Origin: Paenibacillus piscarius
GTDB taxonomy: Bacteria > Bacillota > Bacilli > Paenibacillales > Paenibacillaceae
Direction of reading: 5' to 3'
Length of the DNA stretch: 64,000 nucleotides
Assembly: GCF_022234545.1 (NCBI RefSeq)
Contig: NZ_JAIEUI010000006.1
Span: 124,001 to 188,000, forward strand
The notes under the pieces are model-generated. The model saw only the letters and a list, made by a program, of their open reading frames with translations. It was not told where the DNA came from and searched no databases. Below are positions 16,369 through 25,635 of the stretch, in pieces (the stretch's first letter is position 1; each line of letters opens with the position of its first letter). A program made the position numbers and the translations under genes.

Positions 16369-18660
16369 ATGAAAAGACCGCTTACCAGCCAATTTGCCCG
16401 TAACGGCCTGTTCGTCAAGCTGATGCTTAGCTTCCTGAGTGTCATCCTGCTATTGGCATCGTTCAACCTGTTCTCCCATCTATATTTAAGCGGGAAGGTC
16501 TATCAGGAGGTCGTCCGGCAGAATGAGCAGAGCCTGAAGCAGACCGTGGAGGGGTATGAGAATCACTTCCGGCTGACCCAGAATATGATTCTGGCTCTGA
16601 CCCAGTCGGATACGTGGACGGCCAATCTGGGCATACTCAGCCATCTGAAGGAGAACCGGCGTTACGATATTGTCAGCGAGGTGAAGTCAGATCTGTTGAC
16701 GCTGTACGGGAATCCTTTTCTGCATATTGAGAACTTCATTCTGTACTTTAAGGCGGAGGATTATGTACTTGAAAAGGATGGTTTGAGCAGCACGAATGAT
16801 ATGTTCGGCAAATATTATTACAGCCAGGACTATCCCGCTGACTTCTGGCGCAGCCAGACGGTAGGCAATCAGTATCTGAAGGTGCTGCCTGCTGCTTCGT
16901 TCACGGAGACGACGATCAACTCCACGCGCTCGCTCGGGCGGCTGATGCCGGTGCTGGTCAAGGCGATACCTTATGAAGAGGTGTATGGCGTGGTGATGCT
17001 GAATCCGCAGCGGCTGGAGCGGGCTTACGGGGATGCCGGGAAGAATCCCTTCTATATATTGGATGCGCAGGGTCAGCGGCTCTTCTCCACTGCGGAGACA
17101 GAATTGCCTGCGCTGAAGTATACAGCCAGTACAAGCTCTTATGAGCGGATTGGGAATCAGTATTATTTCTATGAAAAAGGGGCGCAGACCGGCTTCACCT
17201 ATGTCCGCGTAACCGAGGTCGCTGCCATTGCCAGCGGTCTGCGCGGCATGAGACTGCTGCTGGCAGTACTGCTCACCGCTGCGGTGATGGTCAGCCTGCT
17301 GTTCTCCTTCCTGTTCAGCTTCCGGCTGAATCAGCCGCTTCAGCGCCTGGTTGCCGCGCTTGACCGCAAGAGCGGCAGCAGCCCCGGCAAGCTGAGCAGC
17401 GTCAAGGAATTCGCGATCATCGGAGACCGGCTAAGCTCCATTCTGGAGGACAACCGGTTCATCCGCAGCGATCTGGATCATAAAAATTCGCTGGTCCGCC
17501 AGTATGCGTACACTCACAAAGTGAAGAATATTCCGCTGGATGCAAGCCTTGGCGAGCTGGACGATGCGCTTCATTCCGAGCGGCCGTATGCGTCCATTCT
17601 GTTCAAGCTCGGCTTCACCCGTGCGCCGGAGGAGCCGGAGAAGCATACGCTGGCCCTGTGGCATCTGGTTCAGCGTCTGTTCGCCGGGGAGGATGGCGAG
17701 AATGTCGTCCTGCAGCCGGAGCAGGATCTGCTGCTGCTGTTGCTCTTCAGTCCCGGCCCGCAGAGCGGAATCCTCCAGGAGCTGGGCACATTGCAGGAGC
17801 TGCTGGCTGCGGAGGATTCTCTTTTCCTCACCATAGCTGTCAGTCCGGTATACTCCGGGGAGACTCCGTTCACGGATGCTTACCATAACCTGTCCGAACT
17901 GCTTAAGGAACGCAGATTAAACGGGGAAACTCAGATTATCGTGGAACCGCGGGCTTCCTCGGCCAAGGCATTCCATCTGAAGGTTACTTACGGGGAAGAG
18001 CTGCATAATCTGCTGCAATCCGGCAATGAGGAAGCGGTCTTTGGCTGGATCGACCGCCAACTGGAGCAGCTGCAGAACAAGGATGCCACCGCTGAGGACT
18101 TCCGGACATTTGCCCGCGGAGTGGCCGAGCAGGCCAGCAAAACCGTCATGAAGCTCAATCTGCCGGAGCTTGAAGCCGGGCTCCTCTCAGCCTTGTCCGG
18201 CGAGCCGTTCGCTGTTTTCCACTCTACCAGCCATTACAGGGAATGGCTGCGGGAGCTGGTTGCCCCGGTGCTTGCGGCCATCCGTAGCGGCTCGGAGACC
18301 CGGGACCCGGTCATCAGCTTCGTGCTGGAATATCTGGACAAGCATTACGGGGAAGACATCAATCTGAACATTGTAGCCGACAAGCTGAATCTGACCTCCG
18401 GTTATCTGTCGAGCATCTTCAAGGAGAAGACCGGCATCAACTTCAGCGAATACCTCAACACGCTGCGGATCGAGCGCGCCAAGGAGCTGCTGATGAACAT
18501 CGACCTGCGCATCCAGGATATCGCGCTTCAGGTCGGCTACCAGAATGTGAACTCCTTCATCCGCATGTTCAAGCGCGCCTCCGGCTTAACGCCGGGCGAG
18601 TACCGCAAGCGGGTTGGCGGGGACAATCAGGGCGTGGCTTCGGCTTCGGGGGAGGAATGA
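16369..18660 (+). CDS. Membrane-bound AraC-family transcriptional regulator
   Basis: 763 aa. TM1 is at about residues 17-37, followed by an extracellular sensor of about 250 residues (dCache/YesN-like) and TM2 near 290-312 (LLLAVLLTAAVMVSLLFSFLF). A cytoplasmic linker leads to two helix-turn-helix motifs in the last 100 residues (INLNIVADKLNLTSGYLSSIFKEKTG; IQDIALQVGYQNVNSFIRMFKRASGLTPGEYRKR). These regulators typically sit divergently from lplB-lplC-lipO operons and activate them when the sugar is sensed outside. Start ATG has AAGGGGG upstream. Target and ligand are inferred from position. Confidence 0.92.
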   Translation: MKRPLTSQFARNGLFVKLMLSFLSVILLLASFNLFSHLYLSGKVYQEVVRQNEQSLKQTVEGYENHFRLTQNMILALTQSDTWTANLGILSHLKENRRYDIVSEVKSDLLTLYGNPFLHIENFILYFKAEDYVLEKDGLSSTNDMFGKYYYSQDYPADFWRSQTVGNQYLKVLPAASFTETTINSTRSLGRLMPVLVKAIPYEEVYGVVMLNPQRLERAYGDAGKNPFYILDAQGQRLFSTAETELPALKYTASTSSYERIGNQYYFYEKGAQTGFTYVRVTEVAAIASGLRGMRLLLAVLLTAAVMVSLLFSFLFSFRLNQPLQRLVAALDRKSGSSPGKLSSVKEFAIIGDRLSSILEDNRFIRSDLDHKNSLVRQYAYTHKVKNIPLDASLGELDDALHSERPYASILFKLGFTRAPEEPEKHTLALWHLVQRLFAGEDGENVVLQPEQDLLLLLLFSPGPQSGILQELGTLQELLAAEDSLFLTIAVSPVYSGETPFTDAYHNLSELLKERRLNGETQIIVEPRASSAKAFHLKVTYGEELHNLLQSGNEEAVFGWIDRQLEQLQNKDATAEDFRTFARGVAEQASKTVMKLNLPELEAGLLSALSGEPFAVFHSTSHYREWLRELVAPVLAAIRSGSETRDPVISFVLEYLDKHYGEDINLNIVADKLNLTSGYLSSIFKEKTGINFSEYLNTLRIERAKELLMNIDLRIQDIALQVGYQNVNSFIRMFKRASGLTPGEYRKRVGGDNQGVASASGEE

Positions 18661-18680
18661 GCGGAATATCGCGGATTGCA

Positions 18681-18914
18681 TCAAGGGCGCATGAGCACCT
18701 TCTTCTTCAACTCAGCCGTAGCTTCCTTGGTCAGCTTATATCCCGTATTCGTATCTCTCATGTCCATAATCATGGCTTGCTCGATCTCCTCATTGATCCA
18801 TAGCTGGAACGCATATTTCTTCTCTGCTGATTCGATAAAGATATCGTAGCTGGCATTAGACACATTTAGAATCCCCGGTATGGGGACTGCGCTTTGGATC
18901 GAGCGGGTAATCAC
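18681..18914 (-). CDS. Small protein resembling the conserved domain of YhfM-type lipoproteins
   Basis: 77 aa from a GTG two bases after the stop of the MerR gene. The sequence ASYDIFIESAEKKYAFQLWINEE and DMRDTNTGYKLTKEAT resembles the conserved domain found in Bacillus YhfM-like lipoproteins, but no signal peptide or lipobox Cys is present. It is either a soluble homologue or the truncated end of such a gene, translated together with the MerR regulator. No strong ribosome binding site of its own. It converges on the AraC gene with a 20-bp gap. Confidence 0.5.
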   Translation of the reverse strand: MITRSIQSAVPIPGILNVSNASYDIFIESAEKKYAFQLWINEEIEQAMIMDMRDTNTGYKLTKEATAELKKKVLMRP

Positions 18915-18916
18915 TT

Positions 18917-19681
18917 CTATAGATTCCTGATCTGTGTATCTTCCCCGCCCGTATAAATGAGAATGATCGCATCCATATATTGCATGACTTCGGTGGTCAT
19001 TCCGTAGACCCGTGCGGACTGGCCCTCATGCGGAGTAATGTAGTCCCAATATTTCTGAATGAGCTGCTCATCTCCGCCGAACATTTTATCCGCGTATTCC
19101 ATAATAGAGGCTGCAAGCTGCTGCGCAGCTGCTGAATCGGGCGGTTCTGCCAGCAGTCCCGAGGCCCGTCTGAGAATATCGGCCCACTCCATCGTCAGCG
19201 GATCGCTTGCATCATTGACCGGCAACTGTTCGAGCTCCTCTGGTGAGAAATACTGCTCCCGTAGCGCTTTGCCTTGCCGAGGCTGCTCAAGCTCACGGAT
19301 GAATCGAAGCATCTCGTCAATATTCACTTGTTCGCTAGCCCGCATGGCGTATAGGGTGGAATACAGCAGATGCTCTACCGACTGCAATTTCGCCTGCTGC
19401 TGCTTCACGATGGTCATTTGCTGCGTAAGGGCCCGGCTCCAGACGGCAACATCGTTGTGAGCCGTCTCCCCGTTGTCGAGGATGATCTTGATCTCACTCA
19501 GTTTAAAATGCATGTGCTTCAGCACAGCAATCTTTTGCAGCCGAAGAATATCATCCTCACTGTATGAACGGTACTGATTGCCGCTGTTCCGGTCAGGCTG
19601 GAGCAAGCCCAGCTTCTCATAATAATGCAGGGTGCGGACAGAAACTCCGGTAAGCTTGGACAACTGACCTACAGTATACAT
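18917..19681 (-). CDS. MerR-family regulator with TipAS effector-binding domain
   Basis: 254 aa. N-terminal winged helix MYTVGQLSKLTGVSVRTLHYYEKLGLL, then a coiled linker (about 75-115) and a C-terminal TipAS/antibiotic-recognition-type domain (ILRRASGLLAEPPDS, AASIMEYADKMFGGDEQLIQKYWDYITPHEG). TipA-type proteins bind hydrophobic antibiotics and activate transcription by twisting DNA. It may regulate itself and the CPBP/hydrolase genes beside it; its closeness to the biosynthetic cluster is suggestive only. Confidence 0.9.
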   Translation of the reverse strand: MYTVGQLSKLTGVSVRTLHYYEKLGLLQPDRNSGNQYRSYSEDDILRLQKIAVLKHMHFKLSEIKIILDNGETAHNDVAVWSRALTQQMTIVKQQQAKLQSVEHLLYSTLYAMRASEQVNIDEMLRFIRELEQPRQGKALREQYFSPEELEQLPVNDASDPLTMEWADILRRASGLLAEPPDSAAAQQLAASIMEYADKMFGGDEQLIQKYWDYITPHEGQSARVYGMTTEVMQYMDAIILIYTGGEDTQIRNL

Positions 19682-19698
19682 CGGCTTCTTCCCAACAT

Positions 19699-20313
19699 TT
19701 ACTGGCGCGAGCGACGCCGGCGCAATAACAGCCCCAAAAGCGCCAGCAGCAACACGCTGCCGATAACGATTATACCAAATTGGATGACCACCGCGCCTGT
19801 CCCCGCCTCAAGCTCAGTGTAGGTCAGTAACCTCTGGTCCCTCTGCAGAATCACAAACCGCGCTATTGTGAGGTACGCCAGATGAAAGCCGATGGACGCC
19901 CACAACGACCCGGTTAAGCTGCGCCATAGCTGAAGCACCGTGCCGAAGCATACCAGCATAATCACATAATCTGCGTTAATGATATTTCCGCGGCCCAGTC
20001 CGCTCCAGGCTTGGAGCTGGTTCACCGTAACCGGCACCAGTACAAACAGCAGCACCTGTGCGCCGTAGGCAGCATAGGCAGGCAGCCGCAGCCGCAAGCC
20101 GCTGTACACGATTCCTCTCATCGACAGCTCCTCCGGCAGCGCTTCGTACAGAAAGGCAATACAAATATTGAAGGCTACCGCCATCATTAGATCGATGGAG
20201 AAGTGCCAGGCAATAATGTTAGTCCAGCCCAGTGCGCCGGTAATGATAAAGCCGAGCCCTCCCCGCAATACCAAAAAACTGCGGCACCTCATCCGGCACC
20301 GCAGCTTGATCAT
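19699..20313 (-). CDS. CPBP-family intramembrane metalloprotease (CAAX/ABI type)
   Basis: 204 aa with about five hydrophobic helices. Motif 1 EExxxR is in ALPEELSMRGIVY, and the distal His is in SIGFHLAY, so the two glutamates and a histidine needed for an Abi/CPBP protease are present. The short basic N-terminus suggests that the usual first helices are missing or that the start is imperfect; the ATG lies just after the stop of the hydrolase gene. Members process prenylated proteins or act in bacteriocin self-immunity. Substrate unknown. Confidence 0.75.
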   Translation of the reverse strand: MIKLRCRMRCRSFLVLRGGLGFIITGALGWTNIIAWHFSIDLMMAVAFNICIAFLYEALPEELSMRGIVYSGLRLRLPAYAAYGAQVLLFVLVPVTVNQLQAWSGLGRGNIINADYVIMLVCFGTVLQLWRSLTGSLWASIGFHLAYLTIARFVILQRDQRLLTYTELEAGTGAVVIQFGIIVIGSVLLLALLGLLLRRRRSRQ

Positions 20314-20320
20314 CCATCCT

Positions 20321-21313
20321 CTATTGAGCTGGCTTCAATTGCACTTTAGAGATGTATTCCTTAAACTCTGCAGCGATTTCTTTGTATTTCGTATGGTGCA
20401 GGTAGTGGGAGCCTACCATCGGGATCAGTTTCCCCTGTGAAGACTGCTTAGCCTGTTCCTCATGCAGCGGAATCCACTGCTTGTTGTGCTCGTTATTGGA
20501 TTGCGCGAACAGCAGTACCGGCAGATCCTGCGGGTATGTCAGCTTTTCAGCATTTTTGAAATTGGAGCCAAGGTGGCTGAGCTCATTCATCAGCGTAGAG
20601 TTACTGCCATGTACATTGGTGATCAGCCTGATCTGTTCTTTGGTGTGTTCATCGTAATCAAGCGACTTATAGGAATCTCCGCCAAGCTTCGTTAGCAGCC
20701 GCATCACACCGGAATCTTTAGCAAACTTCATCGCACCAAGAGGCAATTTGACATCCATCCCGGGCTGGTTCGGTACACTGCTGTCGATTCCGACGAACGC
20801 TTGCACTTCATCCGGATATTCCTTCACATATGACACGGCGTAGAGCCCCGTAATGGAATGTCCCATCAAAATGTAACGCTTTAGACCAAGCTCCTGTACA
20901 GCTTCGTGAATTTCACTGACGATATTTTCAGTTGTTCTTTCCTTGTCCGTCTCATCGCTGAGTCCGTAGCCGAACGGCTCAATAGTCACTACTTTGTAGG
21001 AAGGCGACAATTCATCAATCAGCGGCTTGAAGTCCAGTACAGGCGACGGAGTCCCTTGACCCGGCAGGAGAACGATAGTGTGCTCTCCATTGCCTTGAAT
21101 CATTGCATTCATCTTCTTGCCGTCTACATTGACGAACTGGCCGTAAGGTTCGATCTTCTTCTTCTCGATCCCGCTGCTGATTGCATTCACTACATACGTG
21201 ATGCCAAAAACGGCCACCAGCACAGCGAGTATACCACCTGCTATTTTCAGCCATAATTTGCGCTTCTTTCGGCTCTTCTTCCCGGGTTGCTGGTTATTCA
21301 TTGTGTCTGCCAT
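20321..21313 (-). CDS. Membrane-anchored alpha/beta hydrolase
   Basis: 330 aa from the ATG at 21313 (AGGAGAGG 6 nt upstream; an in-frame ATG at 21319 is too close to that site). A lysine-rich N-terminus and one TM helix (about 22-42) anchor an extracellular hydrolase. Oxyanion region LLPGQGTPSP, nucleophile elbow GHSITG, and a final His in VGSHYLHH follow. The Asp of the triad is less clear. A general esterase/amidase-like function is all that can be claimed. Probably co-transcribed with the CPBP gene 7 bp downstream. Confidence 0.85.
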   Translation of the reverse strand: MADTMNNQQPGKKSRKKRKLWLKIAGGILAVLVAVFGITYVVNAISSGIEKKKIEPYGQFVNVDGKKMNAMIQGNGEHTIVLLPGQGTPSPVLDFKPLIDELSPSYKVVTIEPFGYGLSDETDKERTTENIVSEIHEAVQELGLKRYILMGHSITGLYAVSYVKEYPDEVQAFVGIDSSVPNQPGMDVKLPLGAMKFAKDSGVMRLLTKLGGDSYKSLDYDEHTKEQIRLITNVHGSNSTLMNELSHLGSNFKNAEKLTYPQDLPVLLFAQSNNEHNKQWIPLHEEQAKQSSQGKLIPMVGSHYLHHTKYKEIAAEFKEYISKVQLKPAQ

Positions 21314-21438
21314 GTCCATCCTCTCCTGTCTCTCTATCTGTTGATCCGTCTTAACGGTATAGATAGAGTCTACTTGAGTAAGATGTCCTCATCATGACGG
21401 CACTATGAACGGAAGATGAACAGGCAGACCGTATGCTG

Positions 21439-22572
21439 CTACAATTCGGACAGATTAACAGCTATAGACTTCATCACTTCAATCACTCTGTCGGCAGACG
21501 GCTCACGGTAATAGAGCAAATCGTTTGACCGGGGAACAAGCTGAATCCGCAGGTCCAGGTCCGTACGGGAATAATCCAGCACCAGCACATTCTGTGTTTC
21601 CAACGCAAGGGCGATTCGGGACAGCCATTCTTCTGCCGGAATAGAGTTGTCATGAATCACAGCCACTTTATAGAGAGTGTTTAGCTGATTGTATAAGCCT
21701 CGTACAGACCTGACTGCCAGCTCGTACCGGATAAAAGCATCCTTCCAAGGCTTGCGGCGGGCCGGATCGAACCAGTCTCCGAGAATGCTCTGCAGCTCCA
21801 CCTCCAGTGCCGGATGCTTTTGCTTGAATAATTCAAGATTCGTAAACCAGCCCAAGTATTTCTTGTCGTCATAAGAAGCGGGGTGATACTGGTGCAGGAC
21901 AATACATTTCGTGTTCAGGATGAATGGGGTCCCGATCCTATAGAAACGGTAGGCAAGTTCACAATCCTCAAGCCCCCACTCGATGAAGTCTTCATCGAAG
22001 CCTCCGGCATCCCAGTAAATCGTCTTCTTCACCGAGAAGTTGCAGCTATAGAGCAAAGCCCAGATATTCTCGATGTTGCCCGCGTTCTCTGAGAAGCGCT
22101 GAATGATGGGCAGCCGCGGGTCCCTGCGCTCCAGAATTAGAGATGAGCGGTTGCTGTCTTCCACCTGGCTGAACGGGATCGGATTCTCCTTGGCCAGGAA
22201 GTCTCTTAATCCCATCACGACGACAGGCTCATCACACAACTGGTGAACCTTCCAGTGCTGATAGATGAAGTCTCTTTCAACCACTTGATCTCCATCCAGA
22301 AATAATAGAATGTCGCCGCCCGCCTGCGAAGCACCGAGGTTCCTTGCAGCCGATCTGCACTTGCTGGCATCCGGTGTTCTGTAGATGTACCGCAGGGAAT
22401 AATCAAGGCGGAGCGCGGCAATCCGCTCCCTCGTTCCGTCATCAGAGCCATCATCTACCAGGACGACCTCGAAGCTTTCCTCCGGCACCTGAACCTGGCC
22501 GTTGAGCGATAACAGGCATTCGGTTACCAGTTCTTTGATATTGTAAGCCAGCACAAGGATGCTGATCTTCAT
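21439..22572 (-). CDS. Glycosyltransferase family 2 (GT-A fold, soluble)
   Basis: 377 aa. GT2 features: ISILVLAYN start, VVLVDDGSDDGT (UDP/GDP binding), LFLDGDQVV as the DXD motif, and a second-half acceptor region GGFDEDFIEWGLEDCELAYRF typical of the GT7C/chondroitin-synthase-like branch. No TM helix. The ATG overlaps the MFS stop (ATGA), so the two are co-translated. Placed at the left end of the biosynthetic cluster, it may glycosylate the product or a carrier intermediate; the donor sugar may come from the epimerase at 29574-30584. Membership of the cluster is inferred. Confidence 0.85.
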   Translation of the reverse strand: MKISILVLAYNIKELVTECLLSLNGQVQVPEESFEVVLVDDGSDDGTRERIAALRLDYSLRYIYRTPDASKCRSAARNLGASQAGGDILLFLDGDQVVERDFIYQHWKVHQLCDEPVVVMGLRDFLAKENPIPFSQVEDSNRSSLILERRDPRLPIIQRFSENAGNIENIWALLYSCNFSVKKTIYWDAGGFDEDFIEWGLEDCELAYRFYRIGTPFILNTKCIVLHQYHPASYDDKKYLGWFTNLELFKQKHPALEVELQSILGDWFDPARRKPWKDAFIRYELAVRSVRGLYNQLNTLYKVAVIHDNSIPAEEWLSRIALALETQNVLVLDYSRTDLDLRIQLVPRSNDLLYYREPSADRVIEVMKSIAVNLSEL

Positions 22573-23804
22573 ATTTTACGGGCCTCCTTAGGGATGGTTC
22601 TTCTATTTACAGCGTTAACCAGTCCGAAGATGGACAGCGCGGCAAGAGATAAAGTCATACAGGCCACGAATACGGAACGGTAGCCGAACATTCCTGATAT
22701 GCCCCCAGAGACCACGCCGCCCAGCGAAGAGCCGATTCTGGAGGTGTTGCTGTATAGAGTTGTAGCGGTTCCAGGCTCCTCCGGCAGCAGCTCCTGGAAA
22801 TAACTGATGCCGTAGCCCATGATAATGGACACCGAAATGGCACTGAGCACCTGGGCGAAATAGAGCAGGACGATCGAGTGCGCCAGGGCAAACACCAGGA
22901 AATACAGGACATTGGAGATAATTCCGGTCAGGATGATCGCGGTTTTACCCATTTTGCGGGACATAACGCCTACCACAATCATCAAGGGCAGCTCGACGAT
23001 CGCCGTAATGCTGAAGAGCCAGCCGAGCTGCTGGTAATTGCCATGCAGTGAAGACGTGAAGAATAAAGGCAGGACGATGCTGCTCATCGAAGAAGCTATG
23101 CTTAACAGAATAAATGTTCCCAGGACGGAGGAAATCTGCGGCTGCTTCATGAATTTGCCCAGATGCACGGGCGGTTTATCTTCCTGTACAGTTCTTGCCG
23201 CAGGCTGGCTGTGGAACAGCAGGAAGGCGATCAGGGCGATGAAGATATAGACTGCGGCCACAATCATGAATAGATACAAAAAGTTGTATTTATTCACTAA
23301 GACCGAACCGATCGGCGGCCCGGCAATCCAGCCCAGGGAGTAGAGCATTCTGAGAATATTCATCGCCAGCGGCTGGTTGATGGCACTGATATTGGACTTC
23401 GAGATTGAGTCTCTTGCATAAGCGAAGACCTGCGGGAACGTAGCAAATGAAATGCCGAAGAATACCGCAGATACAGCCAGCAGCACATAATAATTAGTGA
23501 ACAAGGCAAATAAAGCGTAGGCGGCTGACGTGGAGAGGAACGTAAACAGGATGATTGTTTTTCTGCTGAATCTGGAATCAGAGGCTTTGCCAAGAAACGT
23601 ACTGATCAGGAGGCCGAAGACCATGGTAATGGACATCAGCACTCCGTACGATAAAGGTGTCATACCTGCCTGTTGTATACAATATAGCGATAAAAAAGGA
23701 TTGGTTGCCGATACACTAAGCCCCAGCATCGTTATGGTCAAGACCAGGGCTAAGAAACTTGGCATTCTGATAATGTCTCTGAGAAAGCCGGAATTCATTC
23801 TCAT
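22569..23804 (-). CDS. MFS efflux transporter (sugar efflux/Set-like)
   Basis: 411 aa with 12 predicted helices. The loop 2-3 signature is GKASDSRFSRKTIILF. The pattern of a short N-terminus, PFLSLYCIQQAGMTPLSYG and GPPIGSVLVNKYNF resembles SetA-type sugar or drug exporters. Its stop overlaps the GT start. Likely exporter for the cluster product, which fits a glycosylated molecule; substrate not shown by sequence. Confidence 0.85.
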   Translation of the reverse strand: MRMNSGFLRDIIRMPSFLALVLTITMLGLSVSATNPFLSLYCIQQAGMTPLSYGVLMSITMVFGLLISTFLGKASDSRFSRKTIILFTFLSTSAAYALFALFTNYYVLLAVSAVFFGISFATFPQVFAYARDSISKSNISAINQPLAMNILRMLYSLGWIAGPPIGSVLVNKYNFLYLFMIVAAVYIFIALIAFLLFHSQPAARTVQEDKPPVHLGKFMKQPQISSVLGTFILLSIASSMSSIVLPLFFTSSLHGNYQQLGWLFSITAIVELPLMIVVGVMSRKMGKTAIILTGIISNVLYFLVFALAHSIVLLYFAQVLSAISVSIIMGYGISYFQELLPEEPGTATTLYSNTSRIGSSLGGVVSGGISGMFGYRSVFVACMTLSLAALSIFGLVNAVNRRTIPKEARKI

Positions 23805-23832
23805 GATTCTGTCTCCAGTTATGATATAGTGT

Positions 23833-24783
23833 TCATTTCATCGCATGTTCGAACCAATCCCGCACATTATCAGCCATGATCTCTGCTAGAATGTCCTGTC
23901 CCACCCCTTGGCTGCTAAGATACGGTAAGACATCGCTCGTAATATGGGTCATGGACCAGTCGGGTGCAAAGGACTGCACCTCTTCCCTCTCCCACCAGTC
24001 AATGGTCCCGCAGTAATCTTGAGAGATAAGCAGCTGCTTGTGATAACCGTTCTGTATCAGCTTCAGCAGCATCGCAGGACGTTCCTCGTTGATCATCCCG
24101 ACAGACAGACCGAACCGGTCTATGCCCAAATAGGCTTGCCGGTTCAGCAATCGGGACAGATAATCCATATCACAGGTGTCGCCTGAATGTCCGATAATGA
24201 CCGCCCGGGCGGATACCCCTTCGTCCTCCAGCAGATCCAGCTGGTCCAGCCCGTTCCTGGAAGCTGCATGGGTATGGGTCATAATGGGGACCCCGGTCCT
24301 CATATGAGCACGGGCAGCCGCACGGATAATTTTCTCCACATCGGGTGTAACGCCCTGAACATCTGTCGCACATTTGATGAACCCCGCTTTAATGTCCGTA
24401 TTCTGAATTCCCACCTCAATATCCCTGATAAATAGCTCCGCAATGTAGTCGATGCTCTTATTCCGTAAAGGCTCAGGCAGGTTCTGACAAGTATACATTC
24501 CGGTCGCTGCAATAATGGTTACCCCTGTACATTCGGACACCTCCCTTATGAAGGCAATATCCCTGTCCTGCCCCATGACAGTTGGATCACATATAGTCCG
24601 TATTCCGGCATTCCCGGCAGCCCTAACCTGCTCCTTCGCCAGCTGCAGCTCCTTGCTCTGGTCATATAGATGAGGAAATTGTGTGGCGACTTCAACGGTT
24701 CTGACCCGCAGATGCTCATGAGTTAGAGTGAGACCGAGCTGTGAGCTGTCAATCGGCCCTGTTACTGAGTTTATGATTGGCAT
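23833..24783 (-). CDS. Phosphotriesterase-family metallohydrolase
   Basis: 316 aa from the ATG at 24783 (AAAGGA upstream); a longer frame from 24849 enters the divergent promoter. The full binuclear metal site is visible: H22 and H24 in THEH, bridging carboxylated Lys137 in GFIKCATD, H170 in IMTHTH, H199 in IIGHSGD and D256 in ISQDY. The family includes phosphotriesterases and lactonases (PLL). In this setting it could open a lactone or hydrolyse an ester of the product, for maturation or self-protection. It faces the KR gene at 24883 across a shared promoter region. Confidence 0.85.
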   Translation of the reverse strand: MPIINSVTGPIDSSQLGLTLTHEHLRVRTVEVATQFPHLYDQSKELQLAKEQVRAAGNAGIRTICDPTVMGQDRDIAFIREVSECTGVTIIAATGMYTCQNLPEPLRNKSIDYIAELFIRDIEVGIQNTDIKAGFIKCATDVQGVTPDVEKIIRAAARAHMRTGVPIMTHTHAASRNGLDQLDLLEDEGVSARAVIIGHSGDTCDMDYLSRLLNRQAYLGIDRFGLSVGMINEERPAMLLKLIQNGYHKQLLISQDYCGTIDWWEREEVQSFAPDWSMTHITSDVLPYLSSQGVGQDILAEIMADNVRDWFEHAMK

Positions 24784-24882
24784 AAGTATATTTTTCCTTT
24801 GTATTATGTTCGATATAGTATAATATTGCATTAAATCTATTATTTGCATATGATGATAGCAGACAGTAAGGGGGAATTCGTG
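24784..24882. promoter_or_regulatory. AT-rich divergent promoter region between the PTE-family and ketoreductase genes
   Basis: About 100 bp of very AT-rich DNA. On the plus strand TTGTAT (24799-24804), a 16-nt spacer and TAATAT form a plausible promoter for the 24883 gene, whose ATG is preceded by AAGGGGG. The minus-strand promoter for the 23833-24783 gene must overlap it. No operator palindrome is obvious. Confidence 0.4.
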
Positions 24883-25620
24883 ATGGATTTCGATTATACC
24901 GGCAAGGTAGTCCTGATTACAGGCGGTTCACGGGGAATCGGCCGTCAGCTTGTGCAAGCTTTTAGTGCTATGAATGCCAAGGTGTACTATACTTATCTCT
25001 CTGCGGAACGGTTCCAGCCCGTAACAGTTGACTCCGGTTATGGACCACAGCCGGTAGGGGTTCAGGTCGATGCGGGCTCTGGTACGGACGTCGAAGCCTT
25101 CACTTCAGAGGTATGGGAGCAGAACCATGCCATTGATCTCCTGATTAACAATGCCGCATTCATCTGGAGAGCAGATTTCGGGAACACCACGACAGAGTTG
25201 TGGAACAGATCCCTTGAGACGAATCTGATGGGCGTTGTCCATCACTGCACCTCTGTCCTTCCCTATATGATCCGGCAAAAATCAGGCACGATCCTCAATA
25301 TCTCTACCGTGTGCTCCGACCATCCTGTCCGCGGACAAGCCGCCTATGCCTCCACCAAACAAGCCGTCGATTCCCTGACCCAATCACTCAGTATTGAATA
25401 TGGAGCCTTTGGCATCCGGGCCAACACCATCTCCCCAGGCCTCATCGTCACGGAGAAGCCAAAGCGGGTCACCGAGGAGGATGTCCGGAAGATACCGTTA
25501 CAACGGGCGGGCAATGCCTTGGATGTGTGTCATGCGGCGGCTTTTTTGGGGAGCGAAGCGGCAAGCTTCATTACCGGAGCTGATCTGCTGGTTACGGGCG
25601 GTTCGCACCTGAATGGATAG
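24883..25620 (+). CDS. SDR ketoreductase of the type II PKS set
   Basis: 245 aa from the ATG at 24883. FabG-like: TGGSRGIGR, NNAAF, Ser in ILNISTV, Tyr/Lys in AAYASTKQAV, ending ITGADLLVTGGSHLNG. It should reduce a beta-ketoacyl-ACP with NADPH. It resembles the 28218-28973 product closely in layout (same ...KVVxITGGSRGIGR start and VTGGxHL end), so the cluster has two KRs. It is the only plus-strand gene between 18.7 and 29.5 kb and converges on the dehydratase gene 15 bp away. Confidence 0.87.
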   Translation: MDFDYTGKVVLITGGSRGIGRQLVQAFSAMNAKVYYTYLSAERFQPVTVDSGYGPQPVGVQVDAGSGTDVEAFTSEVWEQNHAIDLLINNAAFIWRADFGNTTTELWNRSLETNLMGVVHHCTSVLPYMIRQKSGTILNISTVCSDHPVRGQAAYASTKQAVDSLTQSLSIEYGAFGIRANTISPGLIVTEKPKRVTEEDVRKIPLQRAGNALDVCHAAAFLGSEAASFITGADLLVTGGSHLNG

Positions 25621-25635
25621 CTGGGGATCACTGTA

